Part shown: piece after piece, positions 28,990 through 38,277 of the stretch
Numbering within the stretch: position 1 is the first letter of the stretch
How the letters are laid out: each line of letters begins with the position of its first letter
From: Parietichytrium sp. I65-24A
Taxonomy: Eukaryota; Sar; Bigyra; Thraustochytrida; Thraustochytriidae
DNA length: 64,000 nt
Reading direction: 5' to 3'
Assembly: GCA_012862575.1 (NCBI GenBank)
Contig: BLSF01000086.1
Location: forward strand, 62,001 to 126,000
Position numbers and translations under genes: made by a program
Notes under the pieces: model-generated
What the model was told of the DNA's origin: nothing
Seen by the model: only the letters and a program-made list of their open reading frames with translations
Databases searched by the model: none

Positions 28990-29994
28990 ATGATCCAGCA
29001 CCGTATCTTTGCTGCGCGAGCTCTAAAGCGGGCCACTGCAGCGACGATTCTCTCTGGACTCCTTTATGTAGGGCCCTTCCTGCCAAACCCAAAGACTTGG
29101 CCATATGCGCTCAAGCACGCGGCTTCTTCTTTGACCAACGGCTCATACGACAAAGGACCAGAGCCATTTGCACCTTTGCTCGTGTCAGGAACGGAGCGCG
29201 ACGAAAGCGACGAATCTCACCCTGCCGGCCAAGCTAGCGTGAAGCTGCTATCTGTGATTGTGCCAGTTTACAACGAAGGCCATGTTCGATTGAAAGCTTT
29301 TTTAAAACGTCTGTGCAAGAACGCTTCGTCAAAATACCATACTGAGATCATTTTAGTGAATGCTGGGTGCACAGATGACTCATTCTTACACTTGGAGGAG
29401 TTAACAGATGATCTTCCACATATTCACAAATTAAAGGTAGTCCTTTCCCGCCCTGGAAGGGGACATGCGGTATCGCGAGGGGCAAGTGCGGCTGAAGGCG
29501 ATTACCTTCTCTTTGTTCACGCAGACACAGTGCTGCCTCGTGCCTTTGACGAATATGTGAGAAACTCGCTGACAAGTCCATCCACGTTGCTATGCTCTTT
29601 TCAATTTGGGGTTGATAAAACAGGCCTTCATGATGCCGATAGACTTCGCCGGTCACTGTCGCGCCTTGAAACTGCCACGCGACTTCGATCTCACTTGCTG
29701 TGGCTTCCGTATGGCGATCAAGCGATTGGCATTTCTCGAATGGATTATGTCAGACTGGGGGGATTCAAGCCTTATGCCATGATGGAGGACTTTGACTTGG
29801 TGGTTCGGGCAAGGCAAAACGCTTTAATGCAAGGCAGACGGATTGACATCATTCCAGAGCCTGTGTGTTGCTCAAGCCGTCGCTGGGAGAAGAATGGAGT
29901 GTTGGGAAATTCATTTCGCAACTGGCTCTTCGTCGCCGCCTTTGTTTGGGGAAATGTAGAACCAGACACGATATTTCGATGGTACTACTCTTAG
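28990..29994 (+). CDS. family 2 glycosyltransferase, TIGR04283-like
   Basis: A 334-residue GT-A fold transferase. The N-terminal segment of about 85 residues includes a hydrophobic stretch (TAATILSGLLYVGPFLP) that may anchor or target it. The GT2 domain starts KLLSVIVPVYNEGH and has the nucleotide-sugar motif GCTDDS and the DxD-type HADT in YLLFVHADTVLP. Then come WLPYGDQAIGISRMDYVRLGGF, MMEDFDLVVRAR and SSRRWEKNGVLGN. The combination GDQA ... MED ... SGRRWE-like is the signature of the bacterial rSAM/selenodomain-associated transferase group (TIGR04283), including arsenosugar-cluster members. Donor and acceptor are unknown. The ATG at 28990 is the first in frame. Confidence 0.87.
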   Translation: MIQHRIFAARALKRATAATILSGLLYVGPFLPNPKTWPYALKHAASSLTNGSYDKGPEPFAPLLVSGTERDESDESHPAGQASVKLLSVIVPVYNEGHVRLKAFLKRLCKNASSKYHTEIILVNAGCTDDSFLHLEELTDDLPHIHKLKVVLSRPGRGHAVSRGASAAEGDYLLFVHADTVLPRAFDEYVRNSLTSPSTLLCSFQFGVDKTGLHDADRLRRSLSRLETATRLRSHLLWLPYGDQAIGISRMDYVRLGGFKPYAMMEDFDLVVRARQNALMQGRRIDIIPEPVCCSSRRWEKNGVLGNSFRNWLFVAAFVWGNVEPDTIFRWYYS

Positions 29995-30421
29995 ATTTGA
30001 GTTGCATTCCCAGTCAAAATCAAAGCAAACTACAGGAGATGCAGGCCGATCCAGGAAAGGAACGCGCTCTGAACTGCAACTCCAGATGGAGTGAAAATGC
30101 CATGGTGCCCACCCCCCAGCTGCGCTGTCCAAAGTTGAAAAGCAGTTGCTTCTCTCTATGCATGTTTCCTCACTTTCCCGGTTGTGTCTGAAAGTGCTTG
30201 CGCATTTTTGTTTCACAAACACACGCACGCACACACATTCCTCGACCAGTGCCGGTACAGACAGCCTTGATTGGCGAGTTTTCCTTGAACTGAGCTGATA
30301 ACAACAACATGATCAAGATTGAAAATGATATTTACGTGTTCCTTTGTATTGCTCTCGCTCAGTCCACGCTGTCAATTGAAGACATCACCGCCACTTCTCG
30401 CCATAGTTGATCGTTTCCACC

Positions 30422-30471
30422 CCACCTTCCGATAGGGTTTGTTTACGCTCTCACTTCGCGGTTTCACTTGA
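30422..30471 (+). repeat. 50-bp dispersed repeat, copy 1
   Basis: CACCTTCCGATAGGGTTTGT followed by TTACGCT, then TCACTTCGCGGTTTCACTTGAA. The same block recurs near 41661-41709 with only a few changes. It contains a TAGGGTTT telo-box-like motif and lies about 560 bp upstream of the eL19 ATG. Confidence 0.85.
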
Positions 30472-30669
30472 ATCGTTTCGGGAGAGCAAGTGTGGGGTTC
30501 TGCAGGGACTTCGTGAGCGACATGAACAACGTGTACAACACCGGGGGTCCTGGCGAGCACTAAAGTGTTCCTCGTGGTTGGGAGCCTCAAGAATTGAAAG
30601 CCGTGGCTGGCCCATAAGATGTGCTAGAGCCTCCACCGCCCGAGTGATTCTCTGGTTTTCCGCAAGGGT

Positions 30670-30677
30670 TAGGGTTT
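30670..30677 (+). promoter_or_regulatory. telo-box-like motif TAGGGTTT
   Basis: Part of GGGTTAGGGTTTGAG upstream of eL19. Further TAGGGTTT copies lie at 30433 and 30776. In plants, AAACCCTA boxes are common in ribosomal-protein promoters; a similar role here is inference. Confidence 0.5.
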
Positions 30678-30935
30678 GAGTTTTCCCGTCTGATATGAGG
30701 TCCTATTCCAAGGCTACGCTCGCGCTAGCAAAGGCTATGAGGACGAGTTGTGCATGTATTCTGTGAGGAGGCACCTAGGGTTTTGGGTGGCTGCAGAGAG
30801 TATTCCGCTGTTGTGGTTGGTGAGTGCCGGAGGAGGAGGAGAGCAGTGCAGAGTCTGCGAAAGGAGTGTAAGTGCGCGGTGAAGTGTCGGGCGGAGCGTG
30901 TGAAGACGGCGGAGACTGGGACTGACAAGGAGGCG

Positions 30936-30982
30936 TTTGTTGTTTGTTTGTTTGTTTGTTTGTTTGTCTGTCTGTCTGTCTG
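30936..30982. repeat. TTTG then TCTG microsatellite
   Basis: About seven TTTG units followed by about four TCTG units, lying between candidate donor and acceptor of a leader intron of the eL19 gene. Confidence 0.9.
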
Positions 30983-31026
30983 GCGTTGGTGTGTTCATTC
31001 GATTTCTCGTCGTGCAGGTTGGCAAG

Positions 31027-31566
31027 ATGGTTACCCTCAAGCTTCAAAAGCGCCTCGCCGCTTCCGTGTTGAAGTGCGGCAAACGTAAAGTATGGCTCGA
31101 CCCTGCGGAGATGACCGAGATCGCCACCGCGAACTCGAGGCAGAACATCCGCAAGCTCATCAAGGACCGCTACATTCACAAGAAGGCCCCTGCTATGCAC
31201 TCTCGCGCTCGCGTCCGTGCTATGCATGAGGCAAAACGTAAGGGCCGCCACACCGGCGTTGGTAAGCGCCGCGGTACCGCAAACGCTCGTCTTCCATTCA
31301 AGGTGCTCTGGATGCGCCGCATCCGTGCTCTTCGCCGCATGCTCAAGAAGTACCGCGAGGCAAAGAAGATCGACAACCATTCTTACCACGAGCTTTACTT
31401 GCAGGCAAAGGGTAACAAGTTCAAGAACAAGATGACCCTCATGGAGAGCGTTCACAAGCTTAAGGCTGAGAAGCTGAAGGAGGTGCAGCTCAAGGAACAG
31501 GCTGATGCTCGCAAGTCTAAGGCTGCTGCTCAGCGTGCTCGCAAGGCCAAGAAGAACGCTGTATAA
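31027..31566 (+). CDS. RPL19: 60S ribosomal protein eL19
   Basis: A 179-residue large-subunit ribosomal protein. [32 protein letters not shown] is almost the family consensus. It is followed by [52 protein letters not shown] and a long charged C-terminal helix. Codons are strongly biased to C- and G-ending (CGC, AAG, CTC), as expected for a highly expressed gene. eL19 contacts 28S rRNA and forms an inter-subunit bridge with its C-terminal helix. A 3' splice-like GTGCAG ends 9 bp before the ATG, so the leader is probably spliced. Telo-box motifs upstream fit ribosomal-protein regulation. Confidence 0.98.
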   Translation: MVTLKLQKRLAASVLKCGKRKVWLDPAEMTEIATANSRQNIRKLIKDRYIHKKAPAMHSRARVRAMHEAKRKGRHTGVGKRRGTANARLPFKVLWMRRIRALRRMLKKYREAKKIDNHSYHELYLQAKGNKFKNKMTLMESVHKLKAEKLKEVQLKEQADARKSKAAAQRARKAKKNAV

Positions 31567-31947
31567 GCATTTGGGATGGAGGATCCCAGGAGCGATCACG
31601 TTTCAAAAACTATATCTGTGTCCTTCAGGATCTCTAAACAGATGTCATGCAGTTATTTCTTGGAAAGGAGAGACTTGGCACAGTTCGCCTGGCTCATTGT
31701 TGGTGTCTTTGCCAAGTTTCAGCAGATGTGCGGGTCGATGATGCGGTTGCAGCGGTTTTTCAGTTTATAGTGTATTAATCGCAGCAACAACCATGAAGCT
31801 ACCTATTCTTTTTCATTTGACTGGTGTGTTTTGGGACCATTTCTGTTTTATTTTCACATTGTAGCTCAGTTTGACTCACACCACAGTCCCAACCTTGAAA
31901 TAAGTTTCACTGCTTGTTGGTGCATGGAGTCGTACGATTTCTCGGAC
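31567..31947. other. convergent 3' flank eL19 / armadillo protein
   Basis: Contains only 3' flanking sequence of the two convergent genes; no gene seen. Confidence 0.5.
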
Positions 31948-33090
31948 TCATAGATTTTGGAAGATGCCTCGCACTGCGAGTTGCACCTCTTGAAGTTCTG
32001 GGTGGCTTTCTCGCGCAACATCGATTACTTGCTTCAGCTGTGCTGCAAACCTATCTTTGCTTGACCTGAATTCAGAGCTTTGCACTGCTCTTGCCAGAAC
32101 ACCTAATCCTACTCGCTGTATTGACTTGTCTGTAGGATGGTTTGTCAGTGATTTGAGTGTAGTCGGCCAGGCGCCTTCGCGAATCAGGACCCCGGAGCCG
32201 TCTTCTATCTCGAACAAAAATACGAGGGCCCATTGCTGTGTCCGTGATATTTTCATGTGAGCATCCATGATCAAAGCTACCGTTTGTACAAGGCCCTTTT
32301 CCACGGCTTGCTTGCGAGCGAGTTGAGCAAGCGCTTCGTCTTGGCACCCAAGAACTGTTATCAAAAGGACCAGCCCATGTTTGCACACAGCCTCGTGGGT
32401 GACATGGCTCTCCAAAAGTTTAACAAGAAACTCTAAGATTCCATCCTCGATCATGGTGGTTCGAACGTCCTCCAGGGAACTAAGATGCCCTAGGATTGCG
32501 AGGCCACGAGCAACGCACTCTTTGTCGTGCTCGAATATCATGAGAGCACTGAAAACTGCATCGACGGCACCAAGTTCCACGAGCTTCTCTTTCTCTTCTA
32601 TTGAACCTCCGCGAGAGAGAGGGAGTAAAGCTTCACAACCTTCAAACTGAGCTTGGCGAAGGTATGGGTGTTTCTCCATCATGTCTACAGCTTGCCTTCC
32701 GCCTTCGTACCGTTCCACCATCGGATACATAACCCACAGGCCGCTGTACAAGAGAGTGGGGACAAGCACAATTGCGCCAGCTGTGTAGCCGAGAATACCT
32801 CCGGCGGCCACGCCAAAACAAATGATGAGAAGCAAAAGAACATTGATAGCGCCGGACGGAGAGAGCCGTCTGCCGTTCGAGTTGGAGTTCTTCAAGAAGA
32901 CATTGCGAGTGTGGAAGGGAAGCCAGCCCACGAACCAGTGGTTAGCCAAGAGCTCATGCGTTTCGTCCAACTTTTGCTTTGTGTCGCGCCACTTGCTCAG
33001 CAGTGACTTGATACCTCGTGAAGCTTCATTTTCTTCTGAAATCTCTTCAAGAGGCTTGAGGCGACAGACGCCTCCACTGCACTCCATCAT
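31948..33090 (-). CDS. membrane-anchored armadillo-repeat protein
   Basis: A 380-residue protein not tied to a named family. The N-terminal 85 residues include a charged helical part (KWRDTKQKLDETHELLANHW). Two closely spaced hydrophobic segments follow at about residues 80-125 (AINVLLLLIICFGVAAGGILGYTAGAIVLVPTLLYSGLW), suggesting a membrane hairpin. The C-terminal 240 residues are ARM-like repeats (EEKEKLVELGAVDAVFSAL, ECVARGLAILGHLSS, HEAVCKHGLVLLITVLG, IQRVGLGVLARAV). A role as a membrane-tethered scaffold is inference. The frame is open upstream to a GTG at 33180, but the first ATG is at 33090. The upstream stretch contains CTCACAGTCAGTCAC, a dispersed-repeat relative. Divergent from the cytochrome b5 reductase gene. 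Confidence 0.8.
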   Translation of the reverse strand: MMECSGGVCRLKPLEEISEENEASRGIKSLLSKWRDTKQKLDETHELLANHWFVGWLPFHTRNVFLKNSNSNGRRLSPSGAINVLLLLIICFGVAAGGILGYTAGAIVLVPTLLYSGLWVMYPMVERYEGGRQAVDMMEKHPYLRQAQFEGCEALLPLSRGGSIEEKEKLVELGAVDAVFSALMIFEHDKECVARGLAILGHLSSLEDVRTTMIEDGILEFLVKLLESHVTHEAVCKHGLVLLITVLGCQDEALAQLARKQAVEKGLVQTVALIMDAHMKISRTQQWALVFLFEIEDGSGVLIREGAWPTTLKSLTNHPTDKSIQRVGLGVLARAVQSSEFRSSKDRFAAQLKQVIDVARESHPELQEVQLAVRGIFQNL

Positions 33091-33559
33091 TTTTAGACCC
33101 GTCCTGCTACGCGCACTTGGCCGGGAATTGCTTGTCAAACCGTTGCTGGAGATGGCTGACAGTCGCTCACAGTCAGTCACGCCCGCAATTATACTTCATG
33201 CTATGCGGGAATAGCATTGCACGGTAATAGGACACTGTAGTAAACGCAACAACAACAAATAGTACAAAACCTACTGGGAGGACATATCAGTTAGTATTGC
33301 AAGTATCGCATTAATCACATAATGACACTCTCATGGCTTTATAGATAGCTATTATGTCATACGACAAGATAGTATATCTTTAGTTAGTAGATAAGGTCTA
33401 GCTAGCTCTAGCTAGCTAGATCCCGAGATGCATAAACTTGTTTTGTGTGCTGAGACATGCTGAGACGATCTTTCGCGAGTCAAGGGCAGCGAGACGCTGG
33501 GAAAGAGAGAGCATATCGACGTTCTGAAGGCTCGAAGCCTCTCCATACCAAGATCGCGA
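33091..33559. other. divergent promoter armadillo protein / CB5R
   Basis: No gene seen. AT-rich centre with CTAGCTAG palindromic steps near 33398-33420 and a CTCACAGTCAGTCAC motif at about 33167-33181. Confidence 0.5.
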
Positions 33560-34579
33560 ATGACTGCTGGAATGTGGGGCGCTCTTCGTGCCAACCGTAA
33601 GGCCGTCCTTGCCGCTGGAACAGCGGTCTGTCTCGGCCTAGGGTACCCTGGGTTGGCCCAGGTGCCTGATGAAGACACCAAAACGGCTCGCTGCGACGCG
33701 CCACCTGCGGAAAGCGGATTCCCCAAAGCGCTCTCCCCGAATGAGTTTCGCTCATTCAAGCTCAAGTCCAAGGAGGATGTCTCCCATAATACAAAGCTCT
33801 ACCGCTTTGAATTGCCTTCGACAAAGCACGAGACTGGTCTGACAGTAGCGAGCTGCCTTGTAGCAAAGGCCGAGGTGGATGGAAAGACGGTGGTGAGGCC
33901 ATACACACCGGTGTCGCTGAACCACCAGCGAGGCTATCTCGACTTGGTAAGTGATTCTTTTGCGGGAGCCAATCGACGTGCTTCTAGCTAACAGCTTTTT
34001 CATTTTCAACCCGTGACGAATACCATGTAATAGCTCATCAAAATTTATCCAAAGCCAGGCGGACTCATGTCTCGCCACATCGATCAGATCAAAGTCGGCG
34101 AGGTTCTTGAAATGAAAGGCCCGTTCAAAAAAATTGAGTACAAGGCGAATATGAAGAAGAAAATTGGAATGATTGCTGGAGGAACTGGAATTACCCCGAT
34201 GCTTCAGATTATTCGTGAGGTTCTTAGTAACCCAAACGATGAGACGGAACTGAAACTGGTATTCGCAAACGTCACTGAAAAGGATATTCTGTTGAGGGAT
34301 GAGCTGGACGCACTACAGTACTTGTATCCAAGCTTCAAGGTGTATTACACCCTGGACAAACCTCCGTCCAACTGGAAGATGGGCTCCGGCTTCGTGTCCG
34401 AAGACATGATCAAGAGCTACCTGCCGACTCCAGAAGAAGACTGTATGATTCTTGTCTGTGGTCCAAAAGGGCTTGTTGCTCACGTGTCTGGCGAGAAAGG
34501 TCCACAGAACAGCCAAGGACCTTTGGAGGGAATACTGAAGAATCTCGGGTACAAGGAAGATCAGGTTTACAAATTTTAA
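33560..34579 (+). CDS. NADH-cytochrome b5 reductase, 2 exons
   Basis: A 310-residue FAD enzyme that passes electrons from NADH to cytochrome b5 for lipid desaturation or, in mitochondria, related redox steps. Exon 1 is 33560-33946. The intron is 33947-34033 (87 nt, GTAAGT...TAATAG, with a GCTAAC branch-like site). Exon 2 is 34034-34579, starting LIKIYPKPGGLMS. The N-terminal hydrophobic segment (AVLAAGTAVCLGLGYPGLA) is a membrane anchor or mitochondrial signal-anchor, as in fungal Mcr1. The FAD motif RPYTPVS is at 113-119. The NADH-site glycine loop GGTGITPM is at 178-185. The C-terminal CGPKG near 271 is a variant of the usual CGPPG/M. Ends ...DQVYKF, like the family. Convergent with the FNT gene, 164 bp apart. 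Confidence 0.95.
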
Positions 34580-34743
34580 AAAGGATCAATACAATTTAAA
34601 AACTCATTGAGCCAAAGAAAACAGTCACAGAAGAAGATTTTTCTTGAGCTTGCAATATTTTGTCCTTTGCATGACTCTCCTGATAGCTTTCCCAAAAATA
34701 ACTATTTCAAAGAGATTAGCTTAGTAGAGTTGTGAAGTGAAAC

Positions 34744-35730
34744 TCACACCTGGTGCTTGTAAACTTTTGATGAAGGTATAAAGTTAGCTCCGTTCTTCTG
34801 TTGACCCACAATCACGCTTTGTCCGACCCCAAAAACAGCAGCACCAAGGTAATTGCCAAGAAAGCATGGCAAAAGGTTGCCGAGAACAATCTTAGGTATC
34901 GAAACATCAACTCCCAGAAAAAGTGCAGCTGAGAAGAAGTACAAGTTGGCGACAAAATGTTCGAGCCCAAGGAAGACAAAGCCTGCGATTGGGAGCCAGA
35001 GCATTGGAATCTTCGCGACCGGTGACAAAACCAGATTTGTTTGAAAGATCGCCAGATTCACCATCCAGTTTGCGGCAATCGCCTTGCAAAAAATTAAGAG
35101 AGCCCCAGGAGCAGCTTTCTTGTGAGCTAAAGCGTCAAGCCCCGAACTTTCACTCAAGATGCCAAATGCAACGCTCGCATACGCCGCGAGAGCGCAGCCA
35201 AGGAAGTTTCCAATCGTGGAGTTGAGAGTAAGGCGGAAAAGATTGTCCCATTTTTGACGCCTATTGCGCCGTCTGTCCATCAAAATGAACGGGAGTGCTC
35301 CATAGAGCATATTGCTGGTAAGCAAGTCCGCGCCAGTGGTTACAACAAAGCTGAGCCCAGCTGGAAATACAAGTGCCCCTATGAGCTTTGATTTGCTCAT
35401 CTCTGTGACGTGCAAGAATAGAGCTGCGCCAATGCCAATGTACACCCCAGCATAAAAGGCTGAAGTAACGATGGCGCCCCAGCTTCTGCGCCCTTTGTCT
35501 AACCCGATATTGCCCATGGTCGATAGCGCGATCAGCTGTGCGCTCTGTTTTGGAGACAAAACAGAATTACTGTGCGTTTCCGCGCTCTGAGGCTCCAAGA
35601 CTGAGCCTTCAGCGACTAAAGGCTTTCCCGCCTCCATCTCCATCTCTTCGTGCGACGCCATCCCTTCAGGCGCTTTGTTTAGTTGGAAGTAATAAGCGGC
35701 TCTCTCGACAACGTGCTCGGCAGTGACCAT
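34744..35730 (-). CDS. formate/nitrite transporter (FNT) family protein
   Basis: A 328-residue aquaporin-like pentameric anion channel subunit; family members move formate, nitrite, lactate or hydrosulfide. About six hydrophobic helices follow a 60-residue hydrophilic N-terminal extension. FNT signatures are FPAGLSFVVTTGADLLTSNMLYGALPF (helix 2/3) and IPMLWLPIAGFVFLGLEHFVANLYFFSAALFLG. The latter contains the conserved central-pore His in the EHFVAN motif. The start at 35730 is the first ATG; a longer frame to 35775 begins only at TTG. The substrate cannot be read from sequence. Divergent from the mitochondrial ABC protein, convergent with CB5R. Confidence 0.92.
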   Translation of the reverse strand: MVTAEHVVERAAYYFQLNKAPEGMASHEEMEMEAGKPLVAEGSVLEPQSAETHSNSVLSPKQSAQLIALSTMGNIGLDKGRRSWGAIVTSAFYAGVYIGIGAALFLHVTEMSKSKLIGALVFPAGLSFVVTTGADLLTSNMLYGALPFILMDRRRNRRQKWDNLFRLTLNSTIGNFLGCALAAYASVAFGILSESSGLDALAHKKAAPGALLIFCKAIAANWMVNLAIFQTNLVLSPVAKIPMLWLPIAGFVFLGLEHFVANLYFFSAALFLGVDVSIPKIVLGNLLPCFLGNYLGAAVFGVGQSVIVGQQKNGANFIPSSKVYKHQV

Positions 35731-36207
35731 GCCCCAAGTGGCCAAGTTCGCAAGGAAAGGAGAGAGATTGTTCAATGTTCAAAGGAAAGGAGTCGACGAT
35801 GCCAATGTCATCTCTAGAGTTGCCATAGCCACCCAACTATTCCAAATATTAACGCTGCTTACTGTTCATTGAAATTTTCGCCATTGTTCGCCTCGATTAC
35901 TTCGTGGTCTATAGTATAGTTTAGATCAGTTGCTTACAGTGACTGTGAGTACTGACATGTACTACTCAGTACCGCACAAGAGCCTAACTGAGCGAGGTTG
36001 TAAGTACTAGAACCAGTCTGACCGACGGACCTTCGAGGATGTGCGTGGCAGGCAGGGACTAAGGAGCCTATCGGAAGGCAGTTGGATGTACCAAGGGTTT
36101 CCATAGTTTGCGACCGAGCTCTCAACATCGCCAGCACTGCCATTTAGTTTGACGGGCGTCGAAGCGACTGGAAACCTGTTTTGAGGAAAAGTGTATTCAC
36201 TGTCAGG
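35731..36207. other. divergent promoter FNT / ABC protein
   Basis: No gene seen. Contains a strong copy of the dispersed motif, CAGTGACTGTGAGTACTGAC followed by ATGTACTACTCAGTACCG, at about 35936-35973. Confidence 0.55.
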
Positions 36208-38277
36208 ATGAGAAGCGCACGCAGTTTGCTCCAAAGCGCGCTCAGGCCTCTCGTGGCGACACGGACGGTTGCACGTCAGCGTGCTCCTTTCTCTGCCCAA
36301 GCAGAACGCGTCGCGAATCCACACATTGTGAAGCTCCGCGGTGTTACCGTGCGTCCATTTCAAGCACAAGGTTCTTCGTTGTTACGTGCCTCGCGCGAAT
36401 CAATCCGGGGTGAGGAAGGAGTCAAACATGATCGAGGAAGCGCCTTGCTACCTGGATCAACCTGGGCCATTTCAAAGGGCGAGATGTGGCTCGTTGTTGG
36501 GCGGAATGGCTGCGGAAAGTCTACGTTGTGTCAAAGTTTGTGTGGAAGAGCCCAAATCGTAGACGGCGAGATAGAGTTTGCGGAAGGCGTCTCAACCAGA
36601 GACTTTGCATACTTGTCCCTTCGTTCGGATCACGCTCTAGCGGCTCTGGCTCGCAAAGTCGAGGAGACGGGGGGTTGGAATCGGCTGACAACAGAAGACC
36701 TTCGCATAGGAAAACTTCTCGGCCCTGCCATCGATGCAGCAAAGCGGTCGCGACACCCTGCCACTGCTAAGCTGATTTCTGCATTGGATCGTCTTTCTAT
36801 TCAAGAATTGTATCCTAAATATTTGTCGCAACTCTCCACGGGCCAGCTGCGCAAGATATCAATCGTACAGTCCTTGCTGAAGGAACCCAAGATCTGCGTT
36901 CTCGACGAGCCGTTCGGTAAGTGCCCTCTTTCGAGGTCTATCTCTGTTGTTTGTTGATTTTGGTACAAATGCAATTCTGACCATACTCTCCACATCGTTG
37001 ACGCGTCGCGACCCTTTGGCGGAAACGTATACATCTCAGACGGGCTCGATGTGGGTACTTGCACCGAAATTAGTTCCTTCCTTGCCACGGTGGCAGAAAG
37101 CTGCAGAGAGAGCACCCAACTGGTCATAATCTCCCACCGAGTGTCGGAATTAGAGCTACTGCCATTCGTATCACATATACTTCAGGTGGGCGACAATAAC
37201 TCTATTCGGTATTGCGGGCCGCTTCAAGGAAAACCAGCTTCTGCGTGGCTTCCTAACCTGCATGCACACCCCGACATAGAAGCAACAGCGCTCAAGGAAA
37301 TTATAGCTCATGTGTCAAGCAAAAGCGATGAATTCGATTCGAGTGATAACAGCCCGATTCTTGAAATGCGTGACGTTCGAGTTCAGTTTCACGGCGCTAG
37401 TAAACCTATCATTGAAGGCTTAAATTGGCGCATCCTTCCGCGCGAAAACTGGGTGCTAGCAGGTGAGAATGGTGTAGGGGTAAGTGATTACGATGAGTGT
37501 ATTCGTACTCACAGTCAATGCGAGTCCTCAGAGCTGTGTTTGCTTGCGCCTTTGCGGAGTGCTGACTTGTAATCGCCTTGTTGAAACTTATATCAATGCT
37601 TGATGTCACTGGACCCTAGAAAAGCGTCTTACTTGGGATGATCACTGGGGATACGCCACAGGCGCACTCGAATGATGTCAAGCTTCTTGGCCGCAGCAGG
37701 ACTGAATACTCTTTGGAAGAGGTCCGTGGTGTCGTTGGAATGGTGTCGGCAAAGCTTCACACCCAATTTCAGAACACTCACCAAACAGCTCTCAAGACTA
37801 TCATCTCGGGACGCATTGGCTTGATAGGGGGTCAGGTCCCAGACCAAGTATCGTAAGTGACAAATGCGGAATTTTGCTTCTTTTGTGTTGGGTTCTCTGG
37901 CTTGGTGTGGATGGGTCTTTCACAAATTCCAACACCAATGACGCAGTCGTGACGAAGCAGTGAACGAACTTGCGACCTTGTGGGCCACAGTTTTCAGGGT
38001 GGAGCATCTCCTCGATCGCAGCTTCTCTTCGCTGTCTCAAGGTGAGCAACGCATCATTCTCGTTATCCGCGGCATGATGTCTTGTAGGGATGGAGGCCTT
38101 CCCCGTTTGATGATCTTCGACGAACCTACGCATGGGCTGGACGTTTTGCAGCGCAGGAGGTTCTTTGATGTGTTGCAATCCTTAGCTCCCTACACGACCA
38201 TGATTCTGGTCACTCACCACCTCGACGAAGTCCCCAAGTTTTTTGACAAGACGCTCGTGCTATCACGGAGTCCATAA
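36208..38277 (+). CDS. double ABC ATPase, YDR061W/ModF-like, 4 exons
   Basis: A 570-residue protein with two ATP-binding cassettes and no membrane spans. Exons: 36208-36916, 37040-37479, 37620-37852, 37947-38277. Introns are 123, 140 and 94 nt, all starting GTAAGT. Joining them rebuilds both cassettes exactly. NBD1 has Walker A GRNGCGKST (98-106), signature LSTGQLRK and Walker B VLDEPF-DGLD across the exon 1/2 junction. NBD2 has Walker A GENGVG-KS across exon 2/3, signature LSQGEQR and Walker B LMIFDEPTHGLD, then H-loop VTHH. The layout matches bacterial ModF/PhrA and yeast YDR061W. The first 30 residues are Arg/Ala/Ser-rich without acidic residues, a likely mitochondrial presequence. Biological role in the family is unclear. 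This is the most intron-rich gene here. Confidence 0.9.

Larger units (their letters stand above)
29995..31026. other. promoter and 5' leader of eL19
   Basis: No protein gene seen. The region carries one copy of a 50-bp dispersed repeat (30422-30471), three TAGGGTTT telo-box-like motifs (30433, 30670, 30776) and TTTG/TCTG microsatellites (30936-30982). A polypyrimidine-like stretch ends CGTGCAG at about 31018, just before GTTGGCAAGATGG. This looks like a 3' splice site of a 5'-leader intron; candidate donors are GTGAGT near 30820 and GTAAGT near 30867. Confidence 0.55.
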
